64,000 bases of DNA from Rubrivivax sp. (GCA_018780805.1 JADMJD010000006.1:1-64000); one strand, 5' to 3'. Counted from the first letter of the stretch, positions 39,682-49,481 are shown. Made by a program: numbers and translations. Notes: a model not told the origin generated them from the sequence alone.

Positions 39682-41961
39682 ATGAAACACACCCCTGATG
39701 CGATTTCGCGCCGCCAGTTCGTTGGTGCCACCGTAGCCACCCTGGGAGGCATGGGTCTCAGCGCATGTGGCGGGGGTGGTGCTGCCGCCGTCGACGATGC
39801 GGGCCAGGTTGCAGGCCCGGCCCCGCAGAACCCGGAATCGCCGACACCGCCGCCACCGCCGCCACCCGCGGTGCTCAACCTCAAGCTGCATTCGGCCTCG
39901 ACCGGTGTTTTGCCCTTCGCCGCCACGCTGTTCCCACTGCGGGGTGTGGTCCCTGCCGGCAAGACGCTGGTCATTACTTCAGTGCCTGAACTCGACGCGT
40001 CGGTCTTGTCGCGTTGGCCCGATGGCTCTGCTGCAGTTGTCGTTCTCGCAGGCTCCACCAGTGTGGCGGCTGGCCAGCAGCAATCGCTCGGCCTCGCGTT
40101 GTCTGACACCCCAGTGTCCGTCGCTGCGCTCACGGTCGCAGATGTCAGCCGGGTCGTAAAGTCAGTACATGCAAACTTCGGTGCTGACGGCGTCTGCCAG
40201 ATTGCCGACTTCAGCGCACCGGACGTGGTCTGGTGGGCCAACAGCCAGACCTTGTGCGCCCGGTACCGCGCACCCGCATCGATTCATCCTGCGCTTGAAC
40301 TCGTGATCGACGTCCAGGTGTACCGGGGTGGGCGCGCGCTGGTGGAGATCGTCTGTGAGAACGCCAAGCTCGATCTGACGGGTGCCGGGGCCGTTGCCGC
40401 ACCTGTAGCGGCACGCTACGCAGACGTGGTGGTGGAGGTCAACGGGACTGCCATCACAACGGTCAGTGCTGTCGGTGCAAATCACGGACCGGACCAACAG
40501 TCTGTCAATCGCTACCGCCAAGTGGGCACCCTGCTCGTTGAGCCTGGTGAGCACCGCGCATTCCGTGCTTGGTACGCCAGCACCTGGCTGGGTGGCGATC
40601 CGCTGCTGCTGGCCCACCAAGACACCACTGAACTGCAGTCACATCCGCTTCTCTACAAGTTCGCGCGCCAAAGCACGAACGACCTCAGCGTCTATGAGAA
40701 TGATGTGTATGTGCCTTGGGCAGCCGGCAGGCACCGCAGCACGCGGATGGGTGACACGGGTTTGCACCCTTCCATCGGCCCCCTCACGGCCTGGGACATC
40801 GAGTGGCTGAGGACAGGCGATCCGCGACTGGCTCGTGCCTCGCAGGCGAACACCCTGGCCGTGTTGACATTCAACGTCAGCTTTCGAGACAAGGCCACGG
40901 GATTTGTGCCAACCTTCGCAGCCATTGGCGCGCGCAGCAGCGACAAGAACTGGCCCAAGAGCAACGCAGACGCACCGAACGCGAACGTGTGCGCATGGGA
41001 AGTCGCACACCATCCGGCCCAAGGGTTGGTGGCCTTCCTGACCAGGCCGTCACCGGTCTTCATCGAGATCGCCCAGAAGATCAATTGCTTCAACGGCACG
41101 TGGAGTGAGTCTGACAACCCGGGCTGGGGCAACAAGGCCAACAACCCGGCAGTCGCACCGTTTCCATGGACGTCAGGGATCTTTGGCCATTGGTATCAGA
41201 TCCGTGGCCGCGGTTGGTGCTTCCGCAGCCTTGCACACGCCTGTTTCCTGACGCCGGCGACCGTGCAACCCGGGCACAGAGCAGACCAACAAGCCGCGCT
41301 CGCCAAGAACGTGGAAGCATGGCACCTGTTCAAGGATGAGCCCACCAACACGCTTAACGTCACCTGGCGCTGGTCGCACAACTCGCTTGACGATTACAAC
41401 AAGACAGCAGTTGGTGTCCAGTTTGGTCTTTGGCAGCACCATTACGTCATTCCGGAAATCTGCAAGGTGGCAAAGGCCAGCCTGCTGGACTCCGCCGCTC
41501 AAGCCCGGCTTGATGAACTTGCAGACTGGATTGCGCTGCAGCCCGTTCGATGGGTCAACGAGCAGCCGAATGGCAGCTGGCGTTACGTCGGGTACCAGAC
41601 CCTGATCGCAACTGAGGCTGTCATCCAGACCTCACCAGTCAATCGTCTGCTGTTGACTCAGTTGTCCCACTGGGGCGCGATGAGAGCATGGCAGCACACG
41701 GACGCGCCGCCGACTGTCAGCGGCAGTTGGGTATCCACGGAGAGCGGCATCGAAACCTTGTACTCCCAGTACCCGCAAACCAACCCGGGCGTTGATTCCT
41801 ACACCGCCATCTATTACCTGGCCCTCGTACACGCCGTCGAGCGAGGTGTTCCGGGCGCGAGCCAGGCATGGAACACCGTCCAGACTCAGATCACCAACCT
41901 ACAGAGTTGGATCGACAAATCGAGTGCAGAACCAAGATGGGTGGCGGTCCCTCGCGTCTAG
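39682..41961 (+). CDS. Tat-exported lipoprotein of unknown function; possible RIFT-barrel/toroid polysaccharide lyase-like
   Basis: 759 aa; SRRQFVGATVATLGGMGLSACGGGG (twin-Arg plus lipobox), poly-Pro linker, RWPDGSAAVVVLAG motif. Confidence 0.6.
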   Translation: MKHTPDAISRRQFVGATVATLGGMGLSACGGGGAAAVDDAGQVAGPAPQNPESPTPPPPPPPAVLNLKLHSASTGVLPFAATLFPLRGVVPAGKTLVITSVPELDASVLSRWPDGSAAVVVLAGSTSVAAGQQQSLGLALSDTPVSVAALTVADVSRVVKSVHANFGADGVCQIADFSAPDVVWWANSQTLCARYRAPASIHPALELVIDVQVYRGGRALVEIVCENAKLDLTGAGAVAAPVAARYADVVVEVNGTAITTVSAVGANHGPDQQSVNRYRQVGTLLVEPGEHRAFRAWYASTWLGGDPLLLAHQDTTELQSHPLLYKFARQSTNDLSVYENDVYVPWAAGRHRSTRMGDTGLHPSIGPLTAWDIEWLRTGDPRLARASQANTLAVLTFNVSFRDKATGFVPTFAAIGARSSDKNWPKSNADAPNANVCAWEVAHHPAQGLVAFLTRPSPVFIEIAQKINCFNGTWSESDNPGWGNKANNPAVAPFPWTSGIFGHWYQIRGRGWCFRSLAHACFLTPATVQPGHRADQQAALAKNVEAWHLFKDEPTNTLNVTWRWSHNSLDDYNKTAVGVQFGLWQHHYVIPEICKVAKASLLDSAAQARLDELADWIALQPVRWVNEQPNGSWRYVGYQTLIATEAVIQTSPVNRLLLTQLSHWGAMRAWQHTDAPPTVSGSWVSTESGIETLYSQYPQTNPGVDSYTAIYYLALVHAVERGVPGASQAWNTVQTQITNLQSWIDKSSAEPRWVAVPRV

Positions 41962-41965
41962 AAAC

Positions 41966-43399
41966 TTAGGGTTTCTTGGCGGATTTTTTGCGAAGCTCAT
42001 CCATGACCGGGTGAGCCAAGTAATGAATGGTGATGACCCAGGTGATTGCTGTCGTCGCTGCCGCGATGCCAAGAACTGCGAGTCCACTAAGCGCGGTCTT
42101 GTCGCAAATCAATGCGACGCTGCCGGACACCGCCGCGCAAGCCAACAACACCCTCAGGCTGGGTGCCTGGCTGGACAGCAACATCCGGGGGCTGAATCCA
42201 AAACATCGCTGCGCCATCGCGCCTGAGGCCAGGGTTACACCGATGTCTGCAACAAAGAAGCAGATCGCAACTTGCACCAGATCGGCCGCCCCCAGTGCCA
42301 CGATGAGCAGCATGCGACCTGCAAGCCCAGAGAAGATGATGAAGGCCGATGCGTATGGGCGCCCTATGGCGTAGAGCGCCGGGTTGACCAGATGGCTGCT
42401 GACTCTGGCAGCCTCGGCGGCGCAGAGCCAAGGTACCAACGGCGACGCCGCCAACCAAGTGCGACCATAGAGCAACTCGATGATCTCGTTGGGGTAGATT
42501 GCAATGAACGCCAGAACCGGCCAAGCAATGACCGTGAGATAAGCCAAGCTCTTGCTGAACAAGTCAATGAACTCTTCGGGCGCCTCGTGGTGTCGGCGGG
42601 CCAGGATCGGCAACGCATTGAAGTTCAACACGGGGCCGATGCCTTGCTGAAGCAGGCCTACGAGGCCATTCGCGCGGCTGAAGAGACCGACTTCATGGGC
42701 TCCGAGCGAGCGGCCGATCGCGAAGTCTGGTAATGCTTGATTGATGGTCGTCATGGCGTTCCCCAAAGTGACCCCCCCGCCGTACGAGATCACCTCACGC
42801 CATCCTCTGAAACGCGGCTGGAACCTGAAACCTTTGGGCTTCACGATCCAGTAGCACACTACGTTGCAGACTAGGTTCGCGACGTTTGCCCAGGCGGGCG
42901 CGGTGGAGCCATAGTCATTCGCAGCAAGACCCAGGCAGGTCGCTGCATACACGGCTGTGCTGGTCAGGTTGACGAAGGCATTGCGACCAGCACTGAGGTT
43001 GCGCACCAGCAATGAAGACAGCACGCTGGCAAAGGGCACCAGCAGGAAGCTGATGATCAGGATGCTCAGCACCACTGCGATCTGGTCTTCCTTGAAGTAG
43101 TTGGCCAGTGCTTGTTTGCCCAGCCACATCGCCGCCGCCAGCACCCAGGAGGTGGTGATCATCAGCCCGAGCACCGAGCCGATCTGTTCGTCCGTCAGTT
43201 CCTTAGAGCGGATCAGGAAGACCCGGCCGCCCCAGTCACGGAAGACAGCGACAAAGTTGATGAAGGCCACGGCAATCGAGAAGACGCCAACTTCCTCGGG
43301 CGTCAGCAACCGGGCCAGCACCAGCGTCACTGCAAACATCACGATGGTGTTTGCATTGCTGAAGATGAAGGTGATCCACATGGATCGGCGGATCTGCAT
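41966..43399 (-). CDS. Oligosaccharide flippase (Wzx-like, polysaccharide biosynthesis protein)
   Basis: 477 aa polytopic; VTLVLARLLTPEEVGVFSIAVAFINFVAVFRDWG. Confidence 0.92.
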   Translation of the reverse strand: MQIRRSMWITFIFSNANTIVMFAVTLVLARLLTPEEVGVFSIAVAFINFVAVFRDWGGRVFLIRSKELTDEQIGSVLGLMITTSWVLAAAMWLGKQALANYFKEDQIAVVLSILIISFLLVPFASVLSSLLVRNLSAGRNAFVNLTSTAVYAATCLGLAANDYGSTAPAWANVANLVCNVVCYWIVKPKGFRFQPRFRGWREVISYGGGVTLGNAMTTINQALPDFAIGRSLGAHEVGLFSRANGLVGLLQQGIGPVLNFNALPILARRHHEAPEEFIDLFSKSLAYLTVIAWPVLAFIAIYPNEIIELLYGRTWLAASPLVPWLCAAEAARVSSHLVNPALYAIGRPYASAFIIFSGLAGRMLLIVALGAADLVQVAICFFVADIGVTLASGAMAQRCFGFSPRMLLSSQAPSLRVLLACAAVSGSVALICDKTALSGLAVLGIAAATTAITWVITIHYLAHPVMDELRKKSAKKP

Positions 43400-43432
43400 G
43401 CCGCTACCCCGCGCGAGATGGTGCTGTGAGCG

Positions 43433-44494
43433 TCACGACGCCAAGGCCCCGAGCTTCTTGACCCAGCCGCCAACCCTGTGCCTGGCAATCTCCGCCATGC
43501 CCAGTGCCGTGCGCGGATTGGCAATCAGCACGCCCCAGCGTTCTCGCCGGTTTGACATCCAGTCGGCCTTGTAGGGTTCGTCACCCATGCCGTAGTCCAC
43601 TTCGGCCACGCCGTCCTGCACCATCACATCTTCAATCAGATGCGCGGTCAGCAAGGAGCCTGCGCTCCACGCTGCAGCGTCTTGTCGGTAGGCCAGCTTG
43701 TAGATGGCGGCCTGCCCCTCGTGAACCAACCAGACTTGGGCGGCCACGGGTTCGCCTGCCATCTTGGCCAGCCCCAGGCGCAGTCGCCCGTGCGATGCGG
43801 CCCAACTCATCATGCGGGGCATGAATGTCGGAAAGGGTTCCGGCTCCTTCCAGCTGGCGGCATAGATGTCGGCGTAGGCTTGGATGCCGGCCGCGAGACC
43901 GGCGCCGCCGGTCACGGTTTCGAGGCGCCCGCCTGCGGCCATAAAACGCTTGCGCTTGCGGTCGACCGTGTTCTTCAATGCACCGGATCGGGACGCCCAG
44001 TACGCAGGCCAATCGCCATTCGACGCCAGGTAGTGGTTGACGAACCTGAAGTACGGCAGGACGCTCAGGCCGCTGGCTTTGGCCGCCTCCAAGAGCGCCG
44101 GATCCTTGGCCATGGACTCCGACCAAGGGCCGAACTGAACGACAGAGAAATCACCCGGGCAGCGCAGCAAGCCCTTGAACAGGCTCGCCCAATCCTGCGC
44201 ATCCGGCGCCGAGACGCCAAGCGCCGGTTCCGCCAGCGGCGTGTAGAAGTTGGCCCATGCGTCGTAGCGGCCGGTCGCGGGATCATGCACGGCCGGAATG
44301 CACAGGCGGAAGCCAGCGCCATCTTGGACAACGAGACAGACAAAACTGTCGGCAGGACGCGCCCCGAAGGTTTCTGCCACCACTTCCAGCCAGCCGGTGG
44401 TGCCAAACACACCAGACCGCCCGTTGGAGTTCAAGAAGGCCCGCAGGTCGCCCGACCAGTTTTCAAGCCCCCTCACGCAGGAGAAGCCGGTCAT
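43433..44494 (-). CDS. GNAT/FemAB-like acyltransferase (PF13480-like)
   Basis: 353 aa; VAAQVWLVHEGQAAIYKLAYRQDAAAWSAGSLLTAHLIEDVMVQDGVAEVDYGMGDEPYKADWMS. Confidence 0.88.
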   Translation of the reverse strand: MTGFSCVRGLENWSGDLRAFLNSNGRSGVFGTTGWLEVVAETFGARPADSFVCLVVQDGAGFRLCIPAVHDPATGRYDAWANFYTPLAEPALGVSAPDAQDWASLFKGLLRCPGDFSVVQFGPWSESMAKDPALLEAAKASGLSVLPYFRFVNHYLASNGDWPAYWASRSGALKNTVDRKRKRFMAAGGRLETVTGGAGLAAGIQAYADIYAASWKEPEPFPTFMPRMMSWAASHGRLRLGLAKMAGEPVAAQVWLVHEGQAAIYKLAYRQDAAAWSAGSLLTAHLIEDVMVQDGVAEVDYGMGDEPYKADWMSNRRERWGVLIANPRTALGMAEIARHRVGGWVKKLGALAS

Positions 44495-45363
44495 CCACGG
44501 CCTCGTTCACCGTCGGCAATCTGCTTCAACAGCCGCACCACATCGGCTTCCAGCATGCGTCGGGCCGCAGGCGTTGAAAGCGTGTGATCGGCGTTGGGCA
44601 GCGGAATGAACTGCACGGAGGGCCGTCGCTTGAGCGCCTGCCAAGCGGTGGAGGACGACACCACGTCTGAGAACTCGCGCGCCGTCTGGTCCTTGTCCGA
44701 CAGGTGCACCCAGACCACCCCGGCAAACGTCTTCAGGCCCTCCAGCATGCGCGACCGGAAGTCGGCCCGCTCGCCGGCGCCCCAGCGGCGCAGACCATGG
44801 ATGCCGTCCTGCAGCACTTCCAGTGCGGCACGCCATCGCACGCGCCCGGTCAGCAACTTCTTCCAGAACTCCGATTGCGCCAGCCGTCGCGGATACCAAT
44901 GGCGCAAGTTGGAGCGTGCCAGGCTCTCGGAGCTGCGGATCCAGGGGTTCAGCATCGCCAAGCCGGCAACCCGCGGGTCTTGCGTGTCCGCCATGTAGAT
45001 GGCGCAGGCCGACGCGCCATCGCACAGCCCCCACAGCAGCACCTTGCGCACCGAGGGCGCGTGGGCTTGCAGGCACTGAATCGCGCCTTCTATGTCCGGG
45101 GTCTGGCTGTCAAAGCCAGGCGTCTCTCCGGTGCTGTCGCCCATGCCTCTGGCATCGAAGCGCATGGCAGCGTACCCTGCGCGGGCGACGTGGCGGGCCA
45201 GTTCCACGAACTGGCGATGGGCGCCGACCCGGTACTGAGGCCCTCCCACCACAATGAGCAGGCCGATGTCGGAGGCGGGCCCCGCGGCCGGGGCAGACAC
45301 CACCCCGACCAGGACCTCGCCTTCGCAATCGAACCTGACGGCCTGCTCGGAAAATTCGGTCAT
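44491..45363 (-). CDS. Hydrolase 1, exosortase A system-associated (alpha/beta hydrolase)
   Basis: LLIVVGGPQYRVGAHRQFVELARHVARAGYAAMRFDARGMGDSTGE; 4-bp overlaps on both sides. Confidence 0.9.
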   Translation of the reverse strand: MTEFSEQAVRFDCEGEVLVGVVSAPAAGPASDIGLLIVVGGPQYRVGAHRQFVELARHVARAGYAAMRFDARGMGDSTGETPGFDSQTPDIEGAIQCLQAHAPSVRKVLLWGLCDGASACAIYMADTQDPRVAGLAMLNPWIRSSESLARSNLRHWYPRRLAQSEFWKKLLTGRVRWRAALEVLQDGIHGLRRWGAGERADFRSRMLEGLKTFAGVVWVHLSDKDQTAREFSDVVSSSTAWQALKRRPSVQFIPLPNADHTLSTPAARRMLEADVVRLLKQIADGERGRG

Positions 45364-46211
45364 TGCGGGGCGGCTCGCCCAAAGAGGATGTGGCAGGTTT
45401 GGGTCACCAATTCGGGGGCGTCCACGATCTCTGGTGAAACCCAGAATGCCGGGCCGGTCACGCCATCCTGTTCAATTGACCAGCCGGCTTGCTGCCATTC
45501 TGACAGCCGTTCCGCGTTGGCCGTGGCGGCAGGGGACCTGGGGCGTTGAGACACCTCCACGACCACCAGCCGGTTGCCGGCATGGACCGGGGGGACCGGT
45601 GAGAGCGGTTGTTTGCAGCCGTCATACAGGTCTGCGCTGACGGGGTAACCCATCACCTCGACCGCTTCGCCACCTTCCCAAGACGCGCGCATCGCTGCAG
45701 CCTCGGACTGCGCACCGCGGCCCTCCGCGATCGCACTGGCCGAGCGCTGTCGAATCCAGTCCTTCACCAGGTCTTCGCCCTTGACGACTGGCTGCCAGAG
45801 CAGCATGTGATCGGCGGTCACCCCCTGCAACACGCTGCGCAAGGCCAGCAGTGCACCGGCGCGATGCGCCCAAAGCCAAAGCGGCTTGCCGGGGTGCCGC
45901 TGCTTCAGCCACGATGCCCCTCGCCGTACATCGGCCTCCCACTCCTGCCAGGACGCTGATATGGAAGCGCCGCTGCTGTCGCCGCAGCCTTTGAGGTCCA
46001 TCTGAAGGACAGCCGCGCCATCGCCAGCCAGGGCGCGGGCGCAGCGTGCGACAACACGGCGGGACCGGTTCAGTTCCTCGCCAAAGGCGTGGCAATGCAG
46101 GACCAGCGCCCGGGGTTCCCCCTCTGGCTCATGCGAGACACAGAATCGGTGACCGCCGCTGGCGTCGGGCAGAAAGAACGGCTCGGGTCCGGAAGGGCGG
46201 CTCATGGGCAA
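45360..46211 (-). CDS. Hydrolase 2, exosortase A system-associated
   Basis: EPRALVLHCHAFGEELNRSRRVVARCARALAGDGAAVLQMDLKGCGDSSG. Confidence 0.9.
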   Translation of the reverse strand: MPMSRPSGPEPFFLPDASGGHRFCVSHEPEGEPRALVLHCHAFGEELNRSRRVVARCARALAGDGAAVLQMDLKGCGDSSGASISASWQEWEADVRRGASWLKQRHPGKPLWLWAHRAGALLALRSVLQGVTADHMLLWQPVVKGEDLVKDWIRQRSASAIAEGRGAQSEAAAMRASWEGGEAVEVMGYPVSADLYDGCKQPLSPVPPVHAGNRLVVVEVSQRPRSPAATANAERLSEWQQAGWSIEQDGVTGPAFWVSPEIVDAPELVTQTCHILFGRAAPQ

Positions 46212-46463
46212 TCAGTCGCCAGGTCTGGCCGCGAGGGTGTCGATCAAGGTGCCGATCGAAACAAAGGCCGATGCGTCCAGGTCTTCGGCCATGCGGTGGC
46301 CCAGCCTGTCCTCCAGCGCTGTGAGCAAGGCCACCACTGCCAAAGAATTGAACTCTGGCAGGTGGCCCAGCAACTGCGTGTTTCTGCTCAGGCCGGCTGC
46401 TTGCGCCGCAGGCATGCTGAGCGCATCGGCCACGCATTCGATCACTTCACGTTCGAGGTTCAA
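46212..46463 (-). CDS. Acyl carrier protein (exosortase A system-associated)
   Basis: 83 aa; phosphopantetheine region LPEFNSLAVVALLTALEDRLG (NSL instead of DSL). Confidence 0.88.
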   Translation of the reverse strand: MNLEREVIECVADALSMPAAQAAGLSRNTQLLGHLPEFNSLAVVALLTALEDRLGHRMAEDLDASAFVSIGTLIDTLAARPGD

Positions 46464-46638
46464 CGGGCATCATCCTTGTCAGCCATGGATTCTGAAGGCC
46501 TTCTTCACGAGGGCGCCGTGCCTCCGGCATGACGGTGGCGCACAACGTCACAGGTTCGGGTACCGTCCAGGGCGACCGCGGCACCTGAATCCCGGTGCTT
46601 GCATCGGATGGCTCTACCCACTGCAGCAACAACGCGAC

Positions 46639-48195
46639 GTGACACTTTCAGAATTGTTGATGAAAACGGCCGCACTTTGGCCCGAGCGCGTGGTGTTGGC
46701 CGATGGCGCTGTTGCCTTGACCTATCAGGAACTGCGGAACCAGTTGTACTCGGTTTCGAGCCTGATCCGCCTGCGTCTGGGGCCAGGCCGCGGCCACCGG
46801 GTAGCCGTCTGGATGGAGCAGCGCCATGAGTTTGTCGTCGCGTGCTTTGCCGCCAGCCATGCCGGTGCGGTCTTCGTTCCGCTGAACCCGGTCTTCAAGG
46901 CCCAGCAAGTCTGGCATGCCTTGCAGGATGCCGGCGCAGCACTGTTGATCACAACCCCTGAGCGTGCCGCGCTCTTGAAGGCCGAGCTCAGCCCGGGCGC
47001 GCAATGCCCGCAAATCCTTTGCGTTGGCGATCCGGCATGGTGCAGTGCACCCGCAGAACAAGATGGTTGGTACTGCGCCGGCTCAACGCCCGACACCGAC
47101 CCCGCCGCCATCCTCTACACCTCCGGCAGCACCGGCCGCCCCAAGGGCGTGGTGCTGTCGCACCGCAACCTGGTGGCCGGTGCGCACAGCGTGGCGGGCT
47201 ACCTGGGCAACACCGCGGACGACACGCTGCTGGCCGTGCTGCCGCTGTCCTTCGACGCCGGTTTCAGCCAGCTGACTACTGCCTTCAGCGTCGGCGCCAA
47301 GGTGGTGCTGATGAACTACCTGCTGCCACGCGACGTGCTCAAGGCCATCGACGAGCACCAGATCACGGGCCTGACGGCCGTGCCGCCGCTCTACATCCAG
47401 CTCAGCCAGGCCAAGTGGCCCGAGGGCGCCGGGCGCTCGCTGCGCTACTTCGCCAACACCGGCGGCCGCATGCCGCGCGCCACGCTGGACGTGTTGCGCC
47501 AGCGCTGGCCGCAGGCCCAGCCCTACCTGATGTACGGCCTGACCGAGGCCTTCCGCTCCACCTACCTGCCGCCGGAGCAGGTGGACATCCGACCCGATTC
47601 CATCGGCAAGGCCATTCCGAATGCCGAGGTCCTGGTGCTGCGCGAAGACGGCACCGAGTGTGGCCCCGACGAGCCCGGCGAGCTGGTGCACCGCGGCCCG
47701 TTGGTGGCCCAGGGCTATTGGAACGACCCGGACAAAACCGCCGAACGGTTCCGCCCACTGCCCGCCGGGCTGCGGCTGCCGGGCCTGGTGCTGCCGGAGA
47801 TCGCCGTGTTCTCGGGCGACACCGTGCGGCGTGATGCCGAGGGTTACCTGTACTTCGTCGGCCGGCGCGACGAGATGATCAAGACCTCCGGCTACCGCGT
47901 CAGCCCCACGGAGGTGGAAGAGGTGCTCTACGCCAGCGGCCTGGTGGGCGAGTGCGCGGCCTTCGGCCTGCCGCACGCGGTGCTGGGACAGGCTATCCAC
48001 GTGGTGGCCACGCCCGCTGCGGGGCAGGCGGTGCTGGACGTGGCGGCCCTGCTGGCGTTTTGCCGCCAGCAGCTGCCGGCCTACATGGTGCCGGCCGCCA
48101 TCGAGCCCGTGGCCGAGGCGCTGCCGCGCAATGCCAACGACAAGATCGACCGCAAGGTCCTGGCCGCCAGCCGCACGGCTATCCTGGGCACCTGA
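46639..48195 (+). CDS. Acyl-CoA ligase / AMP-dependent synthetase, exosortase A system-associated
   Basis: AILYTSGSTGRPKGVVLSHRNL, GYWNDPDKTAERF, GRRDEMIKTSGYRVSPTEVEEV; plausible GTG start 46639 (the 46204 ORF start overlaps ACP). Confidence 0.9.
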   Translation: MTLSELLMKTAALWPERVVLADGAVALTYQELRNQLYSVSSLIRLRLGPGRGHRVAVWMEQRHEFVVACFAASHAGAVFVPLNPVFKAQQVWHALQDAGAALLITTPERAALLKAELSPGAQCPQILCVGDPAWCSAPAEQDGWYCAGSTPDTDPAAILYTSGSTGRPKGVVLSHRNLVAGAHSVAGYLGNTADDTLLAVLPLSFDAGFSQLTTAFSVGAKVVLMNYLLPRDVLKAIDEHQITGLTAVPPLYIQLSQAKWPEGAGRSLRYFANTGGRMPRATLDVLRQRWPQAQPYLMYGLTEAFRSTYLPPEQVDIRPDSIGKAIPNAEVLVLREDGTECGPDEPGELVHRGPLVAQGYWNDPDKTAERFRPLPAGLRLPGLVLPEIAVFSGDTVRRDAEGYLYFVGRRDEMIKTSGYRVSPTEVEEVLYASGLVGECAAFGLPHAVLGQAIHVVATPAAGQAVLDVAALLAFCRQQLPAYMVPAAIEPVAEALPRNANDKIDRKVLAASRTAILGT

Positions 48196-49436
48196 TGAAC
48201 AGCCCCCGCCCGCCCTTGATGCACCCGCCAATGGCGCAGTTCCCGCTGCAGGACGGCGAGCCGCTGGTCAACGGCGTGCCGCTGGGTCGGCTGGCGGAGC
48301 GTGTCGGGCGCACGCCGTTTTATGCCTATGACCGCAGCGTGGTGCAAACGCGTGTGGCGCAGCTGCGCGCCGTGCTGCCACCGGCGCTGGAACTGCACTA
48401 CGCGGTCAAGGCCAACCCGATGCCGGCCGTCGTGGGCCTGCTGGCCGCTCTGGTGCAGGGGCTGGACGTGGCTTCGGCCGGCGAGTTGAAGCTGGCGCTG
48501 GACACCGGCCTGGACCCGCAGCACATCAGCTTCGCAGGCCCCGGCAAGCAGGTGGCCGAGCTGCGCCAGGCCGTGGCCGCCGGCGTGCTGGTGCACGTGG
48601 AATCGGCGCTGGAGCTGCAGCGCCTGGCCGATCTGCAGCAGCAGCTGGGCCTGCCGGCGCGGGTCGCGCTGCGCATCAACCCCGATTTGGAGCTCAAGGG
48701 CGCGGGCATGAAGATGGGCGGCGGCGCCAAGCCGTTTGGCATCGACGCCGACCAGGTGCCGGCGCTGCTGCGCCAATGCGCTGCGCAAGGCCTGGCCTTC
48801 GAAGGCTTCCAGGTCTTTGCCGGCTCGCAGAACCTGCGCGCCGATCTGTTGTGCGAGGCGCAGCTGCAGAGCTACGCGCTGGCCCTGCGCCTGGCCGCCG
48901 AGGCGCCGGCGCCGGTGCGCTTCCTGAACCTGGGCGGTGGTTTCGGCATCCCGTACTTCCCGGGTGATGTGCCGCTGGACCTGGCGCCGATCGCTGCCAA
49001 CCTGGCGCAGATCAGCGCGCGCGCCGCAGCGGACATGCCGCAGGCCCGGCTGGTGCTGGAGCTGGGCCGCTACCTGGTGGGGGAGGCGGGCCTGTACGTC
49101 ACCCGCGTGATCGACCGCAAGGTGTCCGGCAGCCAGGTCTTCCTGGTCGTGGACGGCGGCCTGCACCACCACCTGGCGGCCAGCGGCAACTTCGGCCAGG
49201 TGCTGCGGCGCAATTACCCGGTGCACATCGTCACCCGCTCGCGCACCACCGAGCGGGAAACGGTCTCGGTGGTTGGCCCGCTCTGCACGCCGCTGGACCT
49301 GCTGGCCGACCGCATGGATCTGCCTGTGGCCGCCGTCGGCGACTTGGTGGTGGTCTACCAATCAGGCGCCTACGGGGCGAGTGCCAGCCCGCAGGGATTT
49401 CTGGGGCACCCGGCGGTGACCGAGGTGCTGGTCTGA
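48195..49436 (+). CDS. PLP-dependent decarboxylase, exosortase A system-associated
   Basis: Fold-type III: YAVKANPMPAVVG (PLP Lys), LNLGGGFGIPYFPGD, VGPLCTPLDLL; start overlaps ligase stop. Confidence 0.92.
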   Translation: MNSPRPPLMHPPMAQFPLQDGEPLVNGVPLGRLAERVGRTPFYAYDRSVVQTRVAQLRAVLPPALELHYAVKANPMPAVVGLLAALVQGLDVASAGELKLALDTGLDPQHISFAGPGKQVAELRQAVAAGVLVHVESALELQRLADLQQQLGLPARVALRINPDLELKGAGMKMGGGAKPFGIDADQVPALLRQCAAQGLAFEGFQVFAGSQNLRADLLCEAQLQSYALALRLAAEAPAPVRFLNLGGGFGIPYFPGDVPLDLAPIAANLAQISARAAADMPQARLVLELGRYLVGEAGLYVTRVIDRKVSGSQVFLVVDGGLHHHLAASGNFGQVLRRNYPVHIVTRSRTTERETVSVVGPLCTPLDLLADRMDLPVAAVGDLVVVYQSGAYGASASPQGFLGHPAVTEVLV

Positions 49437-49481
49437 GGCCCGGCCTGTCGGGCAACACTACTTTACCGCCCGGTATCCGTA

